From NCBI RefSeq assembly GCF_000237925.1, contig NC_031497.1, forward strand, positions 1,364,001 to 1,428,000: a stretch of DNA of 64,000 nucleotides, given 5' to 3'. The stretch is from Schistosoma mansoni. Its lineage: Eukaryota > Platyhelminthes > Trematoda > Strigeidida > Schistosomatidae. Numbering within the stretch: the stretch's first letter is position 1; every line of letters starts with the position of its first letter. The translations under genes and the position numbers were made by a program. The notes below the pieces were generated by a model, which saw only the letters and a list, made by a program, of their open reading frames with translations, had not been told where the DNA came from and did no database searches. Of the stretch, positions 44,020 through 54,705 are shown one piece after another.

Positions 44020-44170
44020 TACTTGGATTCCAGTGCTAGCAACGATCCATCTCTGCTTATAATGCTTGTGAATTAAGGCAATATCGAGGTAATCTACACA
44101 AGATTCACATATGCAAATAAGTGACTAATCAATTGCAGTCCTAAATATCAACGGCAAGATTCAAACAAAA
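44020..44170 (+). repeat. Family 1 SINE starting at ribozyme cleavage site
   Basis: Begins at 'ggattccagtgctag', within two bases of the expected cleavage position, runs through the 3' end and straight into the 5' region of the next unit. This is what a monomer cut by its own ribozyme and then copied from a circle or multimer would look like. Confidence 0.75.
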
Positions 44171-44363
44171 AATATAAAATGAATCTTAATAAGAACATTT
44201 AAAATGCACAAATATAAATTAACTGATATGTTCACATTATAGATATCACATTTCCTCATGTACATTCACACATATATATAAACGTGAAAGACATGTTTGA
44301 CATAGAGTCGCTCTTAATTTGAATGATAATAACACACTAGTATGATCCGGTTTACACATATGT
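44171..44363. other. No gene seen
   Basis: Short AT-rich spacer. Confidence 0.5.
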
Positions 44364-44500
44364 ACAAAGGTGGATTGTAATTACCAGTGGAATACACGAC
44401 GCGCGTTATGTCCTATTTGAGACTCGTCAAATGGATGTACTTACATTCCAGATTTGATGTCGAGTCCTGGATTCCAACCCAGTACCGTTCGCTTCAAAAT
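44364..44500 (-). repeat. Family 1 ribozyme-SINE, partial
   Basis: Minus-strand ribozyme and head. Core TTGACGA (C3 to T), stem III ACGCGCGT preserved but GAAA reads CATA. Confidence 0.78.
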
Positions 44501-44504
44501 GAAT

Positions 44505-45262
44505 TTATAATGATTGTTGTCCCGAACATTGAAAGAGAATTTTAGTGTACGACCACTTAATGTCTATTGTAATTCTTTCTTTTCGATCATTACATCAACA
44601 ATAATCTAAAAAAGGTACTTTCATAAAATAAATCACACTAGAGCATCAATCAAACTTGGTAAATTAATGCAATACAGCGAGAACAAGATTTGCAGAATAA
44701 TATAAATTCCTTATATTACAGGGCTTCTTATCAACTAAAAACGACCTAAATTTACGTTAGTAATATTATTCTAAACAGAGCAGGTACATAGAAAGTACTG
44801 AAAGAAGGTCATCTACAAGGTTTTCCTGAAATATTCCCCAAAAGTTGTGCTTCGGAGAAAGTATAATATTCACAAGTGAGATCACTAGAAATTTAATGGA
44901 TAGTGAACATAATATGGACATAAAAAAGGCATTCAAAATAACCAACAAGGAATGAACACAATGCAGATGCCATTGCCATCAAGCGCATTCGATCTGACCT
45001 TTGTGTACGGAAAGTGTGGTAAACTTTTTATTATCATGGTAAGATAATTACATTATTTTAACGTTTATTGATATCATCATCTCTTCATTATGTCTTTTTT
45101 AAATTTACTGATAACGTTTACTTTAGTTTTTTGTCAACTAGGTGATTTGGTTATGATTGGTCTCTCAAGTTTGTTCTTATTCATTGTTTCTTTATTATCA
45201 TTTAAAACTTCACCCCCTTCTCTTATTTTATGGTTTCATCTTTAGGATATAAATACTAGTAT
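44505..45262. other. No gene seen
   Basis: AT-rich, nothing supported. Confidence 0.5.
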
Positions 45263-45265
45263 GAA

Positions 45266-45490
45266 GGATTAATGAAAACTGTAGTATTTTTCGCAGTTAA
45301 AATCATGAGTTGATCTAAGCTAGACTACCATGGAAGACTTGGAAGCAATGGAAGGTAGTATCGTCCTAGTATGAGACCCCTAAACAATGCGCACCTACGA
45401 ACACTCACTCGGTGATAGAACCCATACTAGGACGAAACGACAGCCCAGTGCTTTTAGGTCTAGCTTAGATTGGTTCATGATTTCAACTAC
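45266..45490. repeat. Family 2-like SINE, inverted pair
   Basis: Minus-strand tail and broken ribozyme (45266-45411), then plus-strand ribozyme 3' half ('ctaggacgaaacgacagccc') and tail (45420-45490). Confidence 0.6.
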
Positions 45491-45494
45491 AAAA

Positions 45495-45900
45495 ACACAG
45501 ACACTGATCAATCTTGACTGTCGTGTTAAATATGTTGTTCCCCCTAGTTTTTTAAATTTTTCCGAAGTTAACTTCATTGATTATGGTATGTAAGTTAATA
45601 TAACTAGTGTCAATGTAGTCCGTTTACAGCTGATGAGAGACCATGAAATACAATGAATTCATTTTATTCTGTAAATCTTGTTCTACTCTCTTTACTTAAA
45701 TTAATCAAAGGATCAGGATGGATAAAGGTAATGTAGTACAATTTATCATTGATGATTAACTAATTATGTCTGAAGATTAATGAATAGAAATACTTATTAT
45801 TCATCAGTATTTACTCCTATTTTGTTTTCTTACCCATTTAATAATACACTACAATAGTTATTTCATAAACTAACCAGATATTTTGCTAGTTTCTAGTATA
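45495..45900. other. No gene seen
   Basis: AT-rich, nothing supported. Confidence 0.5.
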
Positions 45901-45903
45901 ATA

Positions 45904-46064
45904 ACTTGATTCCACTGCTAGACACTATCCATCTTTGCTTACCATGCTTGTGAATTTAGGCTATATCGAGGGAATACGCACAGTATGCACATATGCCAAT
46001 TAGAGACTGACCAGTTGCAGTCCTAAAAATATCAATGGGAAGATCCAAACAAACAATACTAAGT
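45904..46064 (+). repeat. Family 1 SINE starting at ribozyme cleavage site
   Basis: Begins 'cttgattccactgctag', where CTGGATTCC follows the cleavage site in the consensus. It continues into the 5' region of the next unit ('ggctatatcgagg', 'ttgcagtcctaaa'). The tRNA-like head and ribozyme are absent. Confidence 0.78.
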
Positions 46065-46078
46065 AAATTGTAGCCAGT

Positions 46079-46310
46079 GGAGTTTAAGTATTTCGGATGC
46101 GAAACAACTATCCGTTAATTGTACTAATGCATTGTCTTGAATTGATGAAACAGAAAATTCAAATCCATCAATGCTGATTTAATGGTATGAAGGATAAGCT
46201 TTCACGGTAAGACCTTGAGATCCTGAGTTTGATCGCTGATGGGTTCATGAATTTGCTCTATTGTGGAGTCTCAAGATGAGGCGAAAGAGCTATCCAGTAA
46301 TTGCCTAACA
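46079..46310 (+). repeat. Family 2-like SINE, degraded
   Basis: 5' region ('gtggagtttaag'), head remnant and a ribozyme-like stretch ('tgtggagtctcaag', 'gcgaaagagct'). Confidence 0.5.
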
Positions 46311-46319
46311 AAAATTCGT

Positions 46320-46812
46320 CCATAATTTAAAATGCAAGAATTTATTCGATTCAGCCAAATAAACTTCTTTTCTCTTGAGTAACCGGGTAAAATCACGTTA
46401 TCCTGTTCCATTCTTAGTTAAAAATATAATATACAGTTTCTCTTTCTCTCTCTCTCGCTGTCGTCTTAAATAGTTATTGATGTGGATTGGTTCATCACTA
46501 TCAATGATTTGTGAAGATTCAACTCTAAGACGCTTTTATCATCTTTGACTGATATGTTTCAAATGACTGTTAATCACAATAAAATGATGGATCATTATTT
46601 CTGCATTTTACAATTCACACATTATAACCAAATCAGAGTTAAACCTAAATCGTTCAAGTCTTTTATTGTGCCTGATTTAGTCTAGTTGAAATCCAGTGGT
46701 TCATAATAAAATGTCAGCGATTTTTAAATGCTTGACATGTCTTATCAAGTAATTCATGTAACTGCTTGTTGACAATGTATACTTTATTAATAATGTATTT
46801 GTTATTGAGTGA
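46320..46812. other. No gene seen
   Basis: AT-rich with a CT run near 46440-46458. Confidence 0.5.
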
Positions 46813-46814
46813 AA

Positions 46815-47210
46815 TGTTTTCAAGTTTAGATTGATATCATAAATGACTTAATGTTAGACCACCATTTAAAAGCCTGGAATTACTGGACGGCCGTTTCATC
46901 CTATCATGCGGCTCCTCAGCAGTGAGAATCCACGATTCCTCACTAAAACGATTCGAACCCATGACCTTTGGTCTCGCGTGCGAACGCTTAAGCTCTAGAC
47001 CACTGAGCTGGCTAGCATCCAACAGTTTTGATGTCTAACTTCAACCAATCCACAAAACTGCTTGAACGTCCACCATTGTCTTCAGTGGGTAACTGCCTCA
47101 TAACAGATACGGTTAAACTCCACTGGTCACAGCTTCTCACTAGAACTCCAGGAAATCTAACTTGAAGCTAGTCACTAGTGAATATATATGATAATTATCA
47201 GTATAGGGTC
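46815..47210 (-). repeat. Family 2 ribozyme-SINE, full unit
   Basis: Minus-strand tail, ribozyme, A box 'tagctcagtggtctag'-like, B-box region 'gggttcgaatcg' and full 5' region to 'cactagtgaatatat'. CTGAGGA and GAAACGGCCGTCCAG are intact. Stem II is weakened (GCC against GAT) and stem I has lost two pairs. Confidence 0.85.
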
Positions 47211-47507
47211 CTTTTCTACAAGACCTAAAAACCAATAACTTGATCTTACGCAGTTTCATGGGTGAGTACTATTTAAACATAACAAAACAGAAATAACTAC
47301 CAGTTCAACGTTACATAGTCTTCTGTACTTCATGAACCGGGATTGTTTCTGGTTAAGATTTATCTCCAAAATATCTATACTTATTTTTAAATTTTTTTAC
47401 GAGTTTTATCAACCAATTATGTTGCTATGGGAGAAACATTTTTATGAAAATCGCGTTAATAATAACTAACATTATTCGATAATTTTTTTCTGGTTAGCAT
47501 TTTTTAG

Positions 47508-47604
47508 CGAGTCGGTTTTCTACGGGATGGGGTCGCTAACCCCATACCCAACCCTACTCCTTTACTTGGGCTTGGGACTGGCAGTAACCCCCGGAGGAGC
47601 TACA
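47508..47604 (-). repeat. Repeat F
   Basis: Reverse of 16681-16800: 'gggatggggtcgctaacccc' and 'tgggcttgggactggcag'. Confidence 0.65.
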
Positions 47605-47848
47605 GGCGTTGAGGAAATCACCCAACTGCATCACAAGACAAGCCCTCACATGGAATCCTGAAGGCCAGAGGAAAAGAGTAAGATCAAGGAACACATTACG
47701 CTGAGAAATGGAGACAGACATAAGAAGAATGATTAACAATTGGATAGAACTAGGAAGGAAGGCCCAGGACAGAGTGTGTTGGAGAATGCTGTTCGTTGGC
47801 CTATGCTCCATTGGGAGTAACAGGCGTAAGTGAGTTAGTAAGTAAGTA
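47605..47848 (+). mobile_element. RTE-clade LINE, 3' fragment
   Basis: Abuts repeat F. Covers the last 240 bases of the element to 'gtaacaggcgtaag' and a short (agta) tail. Confidence 0.86.
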
Positions 47849-47899
47849 ACATTATTCGATATAGTTCTTTTTGATTTCAGTTTTCAATCAAATACCTTC

Positions 47900-48235
47900 A
47901 CAGAGATGAATAGTGGCTAGCAGTGGAATCCAAGACGCGCGTTTCGTCCTATTCGGGACTCGTCACATGGATGTACCTGCATCTCAGAGTTGATGTTCAC
48001 TCTGGGACTCGAACCCAATACCTTTCGCTTCAAACGCCATCACGTTATCCCCTCGGCCACTGAGTCCTGATAGCCACTTGTTTGTGCGATGGGGTGAAGT
48101 TGAAATTTACTTAGTATTGTTTGTTTGAATCTTCCTGTCGATGTGTTAGGACTGCAACTGATCAGTCTTTAATTGGTATATGTGCATACTGTGTGTATTG
48201 CCTCGATATAGCCTTAATTCAAACAAACAATACTC
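47900..48235 (-). repeat. Family 1 ribozyme-SINE, near-full
   Basis: Minus-strand unit of about 336 bp with good A and B boxes. Ribozyme core GTGACGA (C3 to G), stems II and III (ACGCGCGT) intact. Confidence 0.9.
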
Positions 48236-48239
48236 AATG

Positions 48240-50020
48240 AACTACCTTCACAGTTGAATTCAATGTTTGAAGTTAGTTACATCATTGTGAAAAGACTTTT
48301 TGCATATATAAATCTGTTGATAATTGAATTTTGTTTAAACATTTGTGTAAAATCAAATGAAAGAAAAAAAAACTAAGGAGAATAATAATAATAATAATCA
48401 AATCCAAATGTGTCTGTATGTGTTTAGTTAAAGAAGTAACAATGTAGCTCAACGATTTAACAGATGTATTTCCATGGGTGAAGAAATAAAGTTGTTGGTT
48501 ATTGTTTTGTGCATAAGATTTGTATCATGTATATATACATGGATACATGGGTACAATATGTGGATTCTAGAAAGAAAACATCATGTTATATGAATCACAT
48601 GAGAAATTGAATATGTTAAAATCAAAATCAAACATGTTACCTTGAATTCAAGGTTATCTAATTGAAATATTTTAACTTTTTGGTTATTAGAAGATGAAAA
48701 ATGAATGATTGTTGGTTTGTATTATGAATTGAATAAAGTTGAAAATATCTACTGTTGAATGATAACATAGTGTTTTTATTGGTTAAGCGTTTGCCTTGAC
48801 ACCTGTATATGAGATGGTGGAGAAGATTTGTAGCTCAGGTAGATGATTTTGATGAAGTTTTGTTCGCTGAGTTGGATGGTTTGTTTCTTTTAGCTCAGAG
48901 AACAAACCTCCATCAAAAACACCTATATGCCCTGTGTTCGAGCCTAATGGTTCTTGGTTTTCAATAGTACCCTAACTAAAATCAGTTTATAACGAATACT
49001 ACTCACATATTCAAATCAACTCCGCGAAACCATTTTATTCATATTGGTCAGTAACTTCACTGCATACCATTGCTTAGTTGGTATATTAGTCATAAATTCA
49101 GTTCAGTTGGTTGGTCAGTTATCATCAACGTAAGGGCCTAGGGAGAATGTGTGTTGGTCTAAGTTATCGTACGATATAAGGACGGTTAGATTAAGTTAAT
49201 AAAATGAATAGGAGGTAAATTTAAATATAATACCAATGATAATGCGATAAACTGAACGTTTATAATATGATACGAAAAGACAGAATGAAAGGGTATTTAT
49301 TAAAGAATGCTAGAACAGATAGCCAAAATGAAAATACTGATCATGTCATTGTGACCGATTTTAAGCTGTCACTTTATGTCACCGACTACTAATTGTGGTT
49401 ATTGTGCACATGTGAACCAGGAAGTCCGCATTCACTAACATGACTTATACCAACTGTCAATGACACCATGGACTGGTTCCCTTTTTTTAATTTAGCAGAT
49501 CCTAGCTTTCCTACAATTTTTAAAAAAACATATAAAGGAATATCTATATCTAGTGTTCGATTACACTATGTTCTCACTGTTGAATAGTTTCATTATAGAA
49601 GTCTCATTGTCGTTCTGGGCAACACTGTTAGCACATACTTAAAGCAGAAGTACAATTTATTACACTTCTACTTCAAACCGACATACGTGATATTGTGGAT
49701 ATTGAAAACAAGAGCTTCAAAAGCAAACGTAACATCATCAAAAAGCAGCAAGTTGAGCCACAAGTCTTCATCATTTCCAAATTATCAATTTACAGGCAGC
49801 ATATTTTCAACAAACAACTCTTGCACAAAACAGATATTCAGTGCATTTCCTTAGTTTTCGGTAGCCCTTCAGCTACTGTCAATTTGTGATGAGAATTATA
49901 TTTGCCTTAAAATGAACTTATTCTTCAAACACTAGTCATGTGGTCATTAGAGGATTGGCTTTGAGAAGAATGTTTAAAAATTATGGATTTTACACAACAC
50001 ATGAATCAGTCACCTTTATT
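48240..50020. other. No gene seen; possible old SINE at 48780-48990
   Basis: The stretch 48780-48990 has a B-box-like 'tgtgttcgagcc' and a self-complementary pair of 'tggatggtttgt'/'gagaacaaacctcc' blocks, suggesting an unidentified retroposon, but I cannot assign it. The 64-codon frame at 49695-49889 has no recognisable domain. Confidence 0.4.
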
Positions 50021-50021
50021 A

Positions 50022-50215
50022 TATTGAAATTATGAACCGATCTAAGTTGGACCACGATGGATACCGACTCAGTGGTCTAGGGGTTAAACGTTCGAGTGCT
50101 AAATCGAAGGCCTTGGGTTCGATTCTCGCGTTCAAGATCGTGGTTACGCACTACTGAAGAGTCCTAAGTTTTCGATAGTGATCTAACTTACATAGATTTA
50201 TGATTTCAATGGGAT
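50022..50215 (+). repeat. Family 2-like SINE with inverted left tail
   Basis: Short inverted tail (50022-50068), then head with A box 'gactcagtggtctagg' and B box 'gggttcgattctc', degraded ribozyme ('actactgaagagtcc') and tail. Confidence 0.7.
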
Positions 50216-50261
50216 TCAACAATCACCTTAACTCCATACTGAAAAATTTATTTTCTTTCCT

Positions 50262-50430
50262 TGAAAAAACTTGAATCAGATTGCCAGGCGAAACGTTGGA
50301 TATACTTTAAATTCATTCGCTGAGATTTTACAAATATATTCTTACTATTTAATGTCTTACATCAACTCGGCGCCCAAATACTGTGAAACTATTCATTCTA
50401 ACTTCGAGGAAAGTTCTTATTTATTTCGCT
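50262..50430 (+). repeat. Repeat D, diverged
   Basis: Follows 31652-31760 ('cagattgccaggcgaaacg', 'gaggaaagttctt'). Confidence 0.5.
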
Positions 50431-50443
50431 TTCTTTATAGTTC

Positions 50444-50905
50444 AGAAGGGGTTTTGTGGAGAATTCAGTATTTTCATAGTTGAAATCATGAGTCAGTTGA
50501 AGCTAGACCACCATGGGAAACCTGGAAGCACTGGACAGCCGTTTCGTCCAGTGACCAGTGGAGTTCAACCAAGTCTTTTGTAGAGATATCAACTCACTGA
50601 AGACAATTGGTGAATGGTAGCTCAAACATCGTGGATTGGTTGCAGTTAGACATTAACATCGTTGGATGCCGGCTAGCTCAGTGGTCTATCGGTTAAGTGC
50701 TCTGGCGTGAGACCGATAGGACCTGGATTAGAATCTCGCTCGCAAGGCGGGATCGTGGATGCGCACTGCTAAGGATTCCCATAATAGAACGAGCTGGCCG
50801 TCCAGTGCTTCCAGGTTTCCCATGGTGATCTAGACTCAAGCGAGTCAGTATGTTAATCAATAAAAAAAAGAAAAATCCCACAAAAACCCCTTCTGATCAA
50901 TATTG
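50444..50905 (+). repeat. Family 2 ribozyme-SINE with inverted termini
   Basis: Left arm 50444-50551 is a minus-strand tail and half ribozyme. The plus-strand 5' region, A box 'tagctcagtggtctatc', B-box region, ribozyme (about 50764-50810) and tail follow. The ends are mirror images: 'cagaaggggttttgtgg' and 'cacaaaaaccccttctg'. The right ribozyme reads CTAAGGA and GAGC, so it is dead. Confidence 0.88.
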
Positions 50906-51164
50906 AAAACGTTGGGAATATCATTGAGCCTATCAAACTAATGAACAAATTAAAAGAAACGGACATAAACCCAACTCGTGTGTTAGTTTTCTTTTTCTTT
51001 TTGATTATCAATATATACTATTACTATTAGGTAATTATTTACGTAGAGTAAGCCGGAAGTTTAATTAAATTTCTAATATGAATGTTGTTCAACGTTCAAT
51101 TATGTATTTGTTTATCCAATGAATAGAAAAAAGACACATTTTTTTTAAATTTTGGACATTTCTA
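50906..51164. other. No gene seen
   Basis: AT-rich, nothing supported. Confidence 0.5.
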
Positions 51165-51210
51165 TTATTATTATTATTATTATTATTAGTAGTAGTAGTA
51201 GTAGTATCAT
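51165..51210. repeat. ATT/AGT trinucleotide array
   Basis: (tta)n passing into (gta)n. Confidence 0.95.
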
Positions 51211-51344
51211 TACTGTTATTATTATTATATCCGGTTACCATTAGAATTATTATTACGGTTATATTTATTACATTCGGACATCAAATTAAGATCAAATAAA
51301 TTAATTATATACATATACAGAAAATTTATTCGAATTTTATAAAT

Positions 51345-51862
51345 TACGGCTGTCCAGTGTTTCCAGGTTTTCCATGGTGGTCTAACTTCAATTGACTCAT
51401 GATTTCAACTTTATAAAGTTACTAAATTCTCCACAAAACCCCCTTTTAATAATGATCATATGCTCACTAGTGACTGGTTCCATGAGGTGATTCCTGGAGT
51501 TCTAGTGAGAAGCAGTAACCAGTGGGATATTCAACCAGGTCTGTTTGGAGATATCAACTCACTGAAGACATTGGTAAGTGGTTGCTCAACTTCGTGGATT
51601 GGTTGAAGTTAGACATTAACACTGTTGGATGCCGGCCAGCTCAGTGGTCTATAGATTAAGCGCTCGCGTGCGAGACTGGTAGGTCCTGGATTGGAATCTC
51701 GCTCGCAAGGCGGGATCGTGGATGCGTACTGCTGAGGAGTCCCACAATAGGACGAAATGGCCGTCACGTGCTTCGAGGTTTTCCATGGCGGTCTAGCTTC
51801 AATTGACTCATGATCTCAACCATATAAAATTACTAAAATCTCCACAAAACCCCCTTCTAATT
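51345..51862 (+). repeat. Family 2 ribozyme-SINE, more than one unit in tandem
   Basis: Starts inside ribozyme stem III ('acggctgtcc'), passes through a tail, the junction 'ctcactagtgactgg', then a whole unit with A box, B-box region, ribozyme (51727-51770) and tail ending 'cccccttctaatt'. The two cleavage positions (51354 and 51765) are 411 bp apart, which gives the unit length. Confidence 0.92.
51727..51770 (+). ncRNA. Hammerhead ribozyme, family 2
   Basis: Core CTGAGGA and GAAA intact, stem II GTCC/GGAC with loop CACAATA, stem III ATGGCCGT. Stem I is weakened on the 3' side (CACGTG instead of CCAGTG). Cleavage expected after 51765. Confidence 0.75.
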
Positions 51863-51921
51863 AGAAGATTTATTTAAAGATTTTTTATTATTTGAATAAT
51901 TTCGTTACAATTAAGGTTTCT

Positions 51922-52514
51922 TGTCCTTTACATATCTGGACAGCATCATCGATATACACGGTGGATCTGAAGCAAACGTGAAGGCATAGGTCGGCAAAAC
52001 AAGAATAGCATATTTACAACCGAAGAACATCTGAAACTTAAAACAACTGTCAATCAATATCAAAATCAAAATCTTCAATACGAAAGTCAAGAAAGTTCTA
52101 CTGTAACTTGGAGAACTACGAAAGCCATCATCCAGAAGATACAAGTGTTTATCAACAGTTGTCTACACAAAATACTTCGGATCTGTTGGCCAGACACAAT
52201 CAGCAACAATCTGCTGTGGGAGAGGACAAACCAGCTTCCAGTGGAGGAAGAAATCAGAAAGAAGCGCTGGAAGTGTATAGGACACACATTGAGGAAATTA
52301 CCAAACTGTGTTACAAGACAAGCCCTTACATAGAATCTTGAAGGTCAAAGGAAAAGAGGAAGACCAAAGAACATATTACTCCGAGAAATGGAGACAGACA
52401 TGAGAAGAATGATTAACAATTTGATAGAATTGAAAAGGAAGGCCGTAGACAGATTGGGTTGGAGAATGCTGGTCGTTGGCCTATGTTCCATTGGGGATAA
52501 CAGGTGTAAGTAAG
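51922..52514 (+). mobile_element. RTE-clade LINE, 3' third
   Basis: ORF2 C-terminal pieces in order (YISGQHHRYTRWI region, [55 protein letters not shown]) to 'ggataacaggtgtaagtaag'. Several frameshifts and a small deletion near 52104. Confidence 0.88.
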
Positions 52515-52677
52515 GTTTTTTGTCAACAATACATTAAAAAATGATGTTTTATTCAAATAATTTCTATGTTTTTATCTATTCGAATATGAGGTATTTTTGT
52601 CTAGAGTTTTCAACATCAATTATTTGAGATATTATTAATTTCAGTACAGTTTAATACTGAAGCAAACGTCTTGCTAC

Positions 52678-52850
52678 ATCTATTATCCATCATGGAGGAG
52701 CATAGGCTGCCAACTAGCATTCTCCATTTAAATCTGTCTTCGGCAATCCTTTCAATTTGTTTCCATTTGCTATTCATTCTTTTCATATCTCTTTCCAATT
52801 CACGATACAGTATGTTCTTTGGCACTCCTCTTTTGATTGATCCTTCTGAT
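52678..52850 (-). mobile_element. RTE-clade LINE relic
   Basis: Minus strand covers the MPKNILYRELERDMKRMNSKWKQIERIAEDRFKWRMLVGSLCSSM segment. The (TTAC)n end is lost. A different subfamily from its neighbours, judged by sequence. Confidence 0.75.
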
Positions 52851-53009
52851 CTCCTATATTAATTGTTGCTCTGGTTTTTAGTAGGGCATCAATTTCGTAA
52901 CTTCCGGAGAATATCGGCTTTCTTCATAAGGCATCATAGTTCTTCCTTCAACTGGCAATACAGAGTTTAAGTTTAAATTTGTTTTGTTTAAATTGTTTAT
53001 TCTGGTTAG

Positions 53010-53095
53010 GGTTTTTTAGAAAGGTTATGTTATACGGGATGGGGTTGCTTACTCCATATCTAACCCTCCTCTTTTACCCGGTCTTAGGATCATTC
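53010..53095 (-). repeat. Repeat F
   Basis: 'gggatggggttgcttactcc' and 'acccggtcttaggatc'. Confidence 0.6.
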
Positions 53096-53099
53096 TAAA

Positions 53100-53538
53100 C
53101 ATTGAAGATATTATTCCGATTTTCTGTGAATTTCAAATGCTTTACTTAGTTTAAACCTATTCACGTTTTTGTTTAGGTCACTGTCAACACTTACCATCTC
53201 AAGAAGATACTTTCGTTAGACTTTTTTATTCGTTTTCAGTAAAGAATTCTGCTTATAATATAAAATATGTAATATAACATTAGCTCCACCTTCCAATGAC
53301 ATAACATTGAAGTTTCCATAATATATCAATTGTTATAGCTTGAGTTCGCTGATCGATATCACGGGTTAAAGTCACCAATTCGAATTCCAATTATGTATTT
53401 TTCTATTCCACTCCTGTTATCTTAGCTATAACCTATTTTTTCACATGTATAAATTCAATATCTACTACTTTCAGTTAATAACTGCTTTCTGTTCATTAAT
53501 CATTGAACTCCGATAATGATCTATTCATCGTATGACAA
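53100..53538. other. No gene seen
   Basis: AT-rich, nothing supported. Confidence 0.5.
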
Positions 53539-53539
53539 G

Positions 53540-53815
53540 TGGTAAGTAGTATGTAGCCACAATTAGTAGTGGAACGCCTAGCAGCAGAAGATTAAGAAAA
53601 TTCAGTTAAAGAAGACAGAAAAGGAAACATAAAGCAATTATTATTAACAACAGAATCGGAAGAATCATGAAGCACTTAAAGGACAAATGAAGGAAGATGT
53701 ACAAATTATATATTTAATGTAAGGTTATCATATTTTATCAAAGCACTCTATAATTTTGGATTAAGCAATAAATCGATTATCCCCCACTAACACTTCATGT
53801 ACTAGAATATGACAG
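53540..53815 (+). repeat. Repeat S, near-complete
   Basis: 'aagtagtatgtagccacaat' start, A-rich middle, 'atcaaagcactctataatt', 3' 'tcgattatcccccac'. Confidence 0.72.
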
Positions 53816-53819
53816 TGTA

Positions 53820-54320
53820 GGGTTCATTTTTATGCTATTTGTTGAAAGATTCTTAAACTGATAGAAAGTTGTTCTTCAATTAATTATATGAAACTGCCAA
53901 TCCAAAATAAAGTGTTTATGGCACTATTTGTTCCTTGAACTTTAAAACATATTATAGAAACTTTGATAGACCCATATATACACAACAAAATTAGTTGTAT
54001 ATGGTTTATAAGGTCAACTGTTGAAGAATGGGTTTTTTTATTGATATTAATGAAATACTGAATGCCAATCAACATTTATATTGTCTATTTCTGAATATTG
54101 ATTAAATTCTATAAGAATCAAGTTGAACAATACTTGTGTTAGACTAAGGTAGATTCGATACGATAACATATTTTATTTCATGTAAGGTGTCTCGAAACAG
54201 TCTATACTATGGTTTGGAAATAGTTCCGTTGTTAGTTCAAACTCATTCTCAGATATTTTTTTGTGAGGTTTGAGTCCGATTGTAAAATATACACACTTTA
54301 TTAATATAAAACATTATCAT
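53820..54320. other. No gene seen
   Basis: AT-rich, nothing supported. Confidence 0.5.
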
Positions 54321-54321
54321 A

Positions 54322-54540
54322 ATTGAAAGCGTTAGTTAATTGAAGCTAAGGGCTCTGGGTCGAGACTGTTGGATCCTGGTTTCGATTCTCGCGAGTGCGC
54401 GATCGTGGATGCGCACTGCTGAGGAGTCCCATAATAGGACGAAACGGCCGTCCAGTGTTTCCAGGTTTTCCATGGTGGTCTAACTTCAATTGACTCACGC
54501 TTTCAACTATGAAAATACTAAATCTCCACAAAACACCTGA
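54322..54540 (+). repeat. Family 2 ribozyme-SINE, intact ribozyme
   Basis: A short inverted tail (54322-54350) is followed by a plus-strand head lacking the A box, B-box region 'ggtttcgattctcg', the ribozyme and a tail ending 'ccacaaaacacctgata'. Confidence 0.9.
54414..54457 (+). ncRNA. Hammerhead ribozyme, family 2, fully intact
   Basis: All parts match the hammerhead model. Stem I is CACTG (54414-54418) with CAGTG (54453-54457). The core is CTGAGGA. Stem II is GTCC/GGAC with a 7-base loop. Then come GAAA (54441-54444), the palindromic stem III ACGGCCGT and the scissile GTC, with cleavage expected between 54452 and 54453. The central N of CTGANGA is G, which the model allows. Stem III has no loop, so the fold probably needs two RNA copies or a two-base-pair stem. 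Confidence 0.88.
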
Positions 54541-54544
54541 TAAT

Positions 54545-54705
54545 TAACAAAACAATATGATTTCATTAGCTTTCTACCAATTTCTATCTTATATTAAGAC
54601 ATAGGTTCATTGAATAATAATAAATGCTTTACGCTTTTCAATTTATTCTCTTTAAAATCTCCAGGAAAACAATTAACAAATAGAATAAAGATCAAAAATT
54701 GAAAT
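54545..54705. other. No gene seen
   Basis: Short AT-rich spacer before the LTR. Confidence 0.5.

Noticed and set aside
50444-50905. DNA transposon (MITE) with terminal inverted repeats cagaaggggttttgtgg
   Set aside because: Inner joins vary between copies and the duplications outside the structures differ in length (9, 12, 14 bp), which fits retroposition with an inverted arm better.
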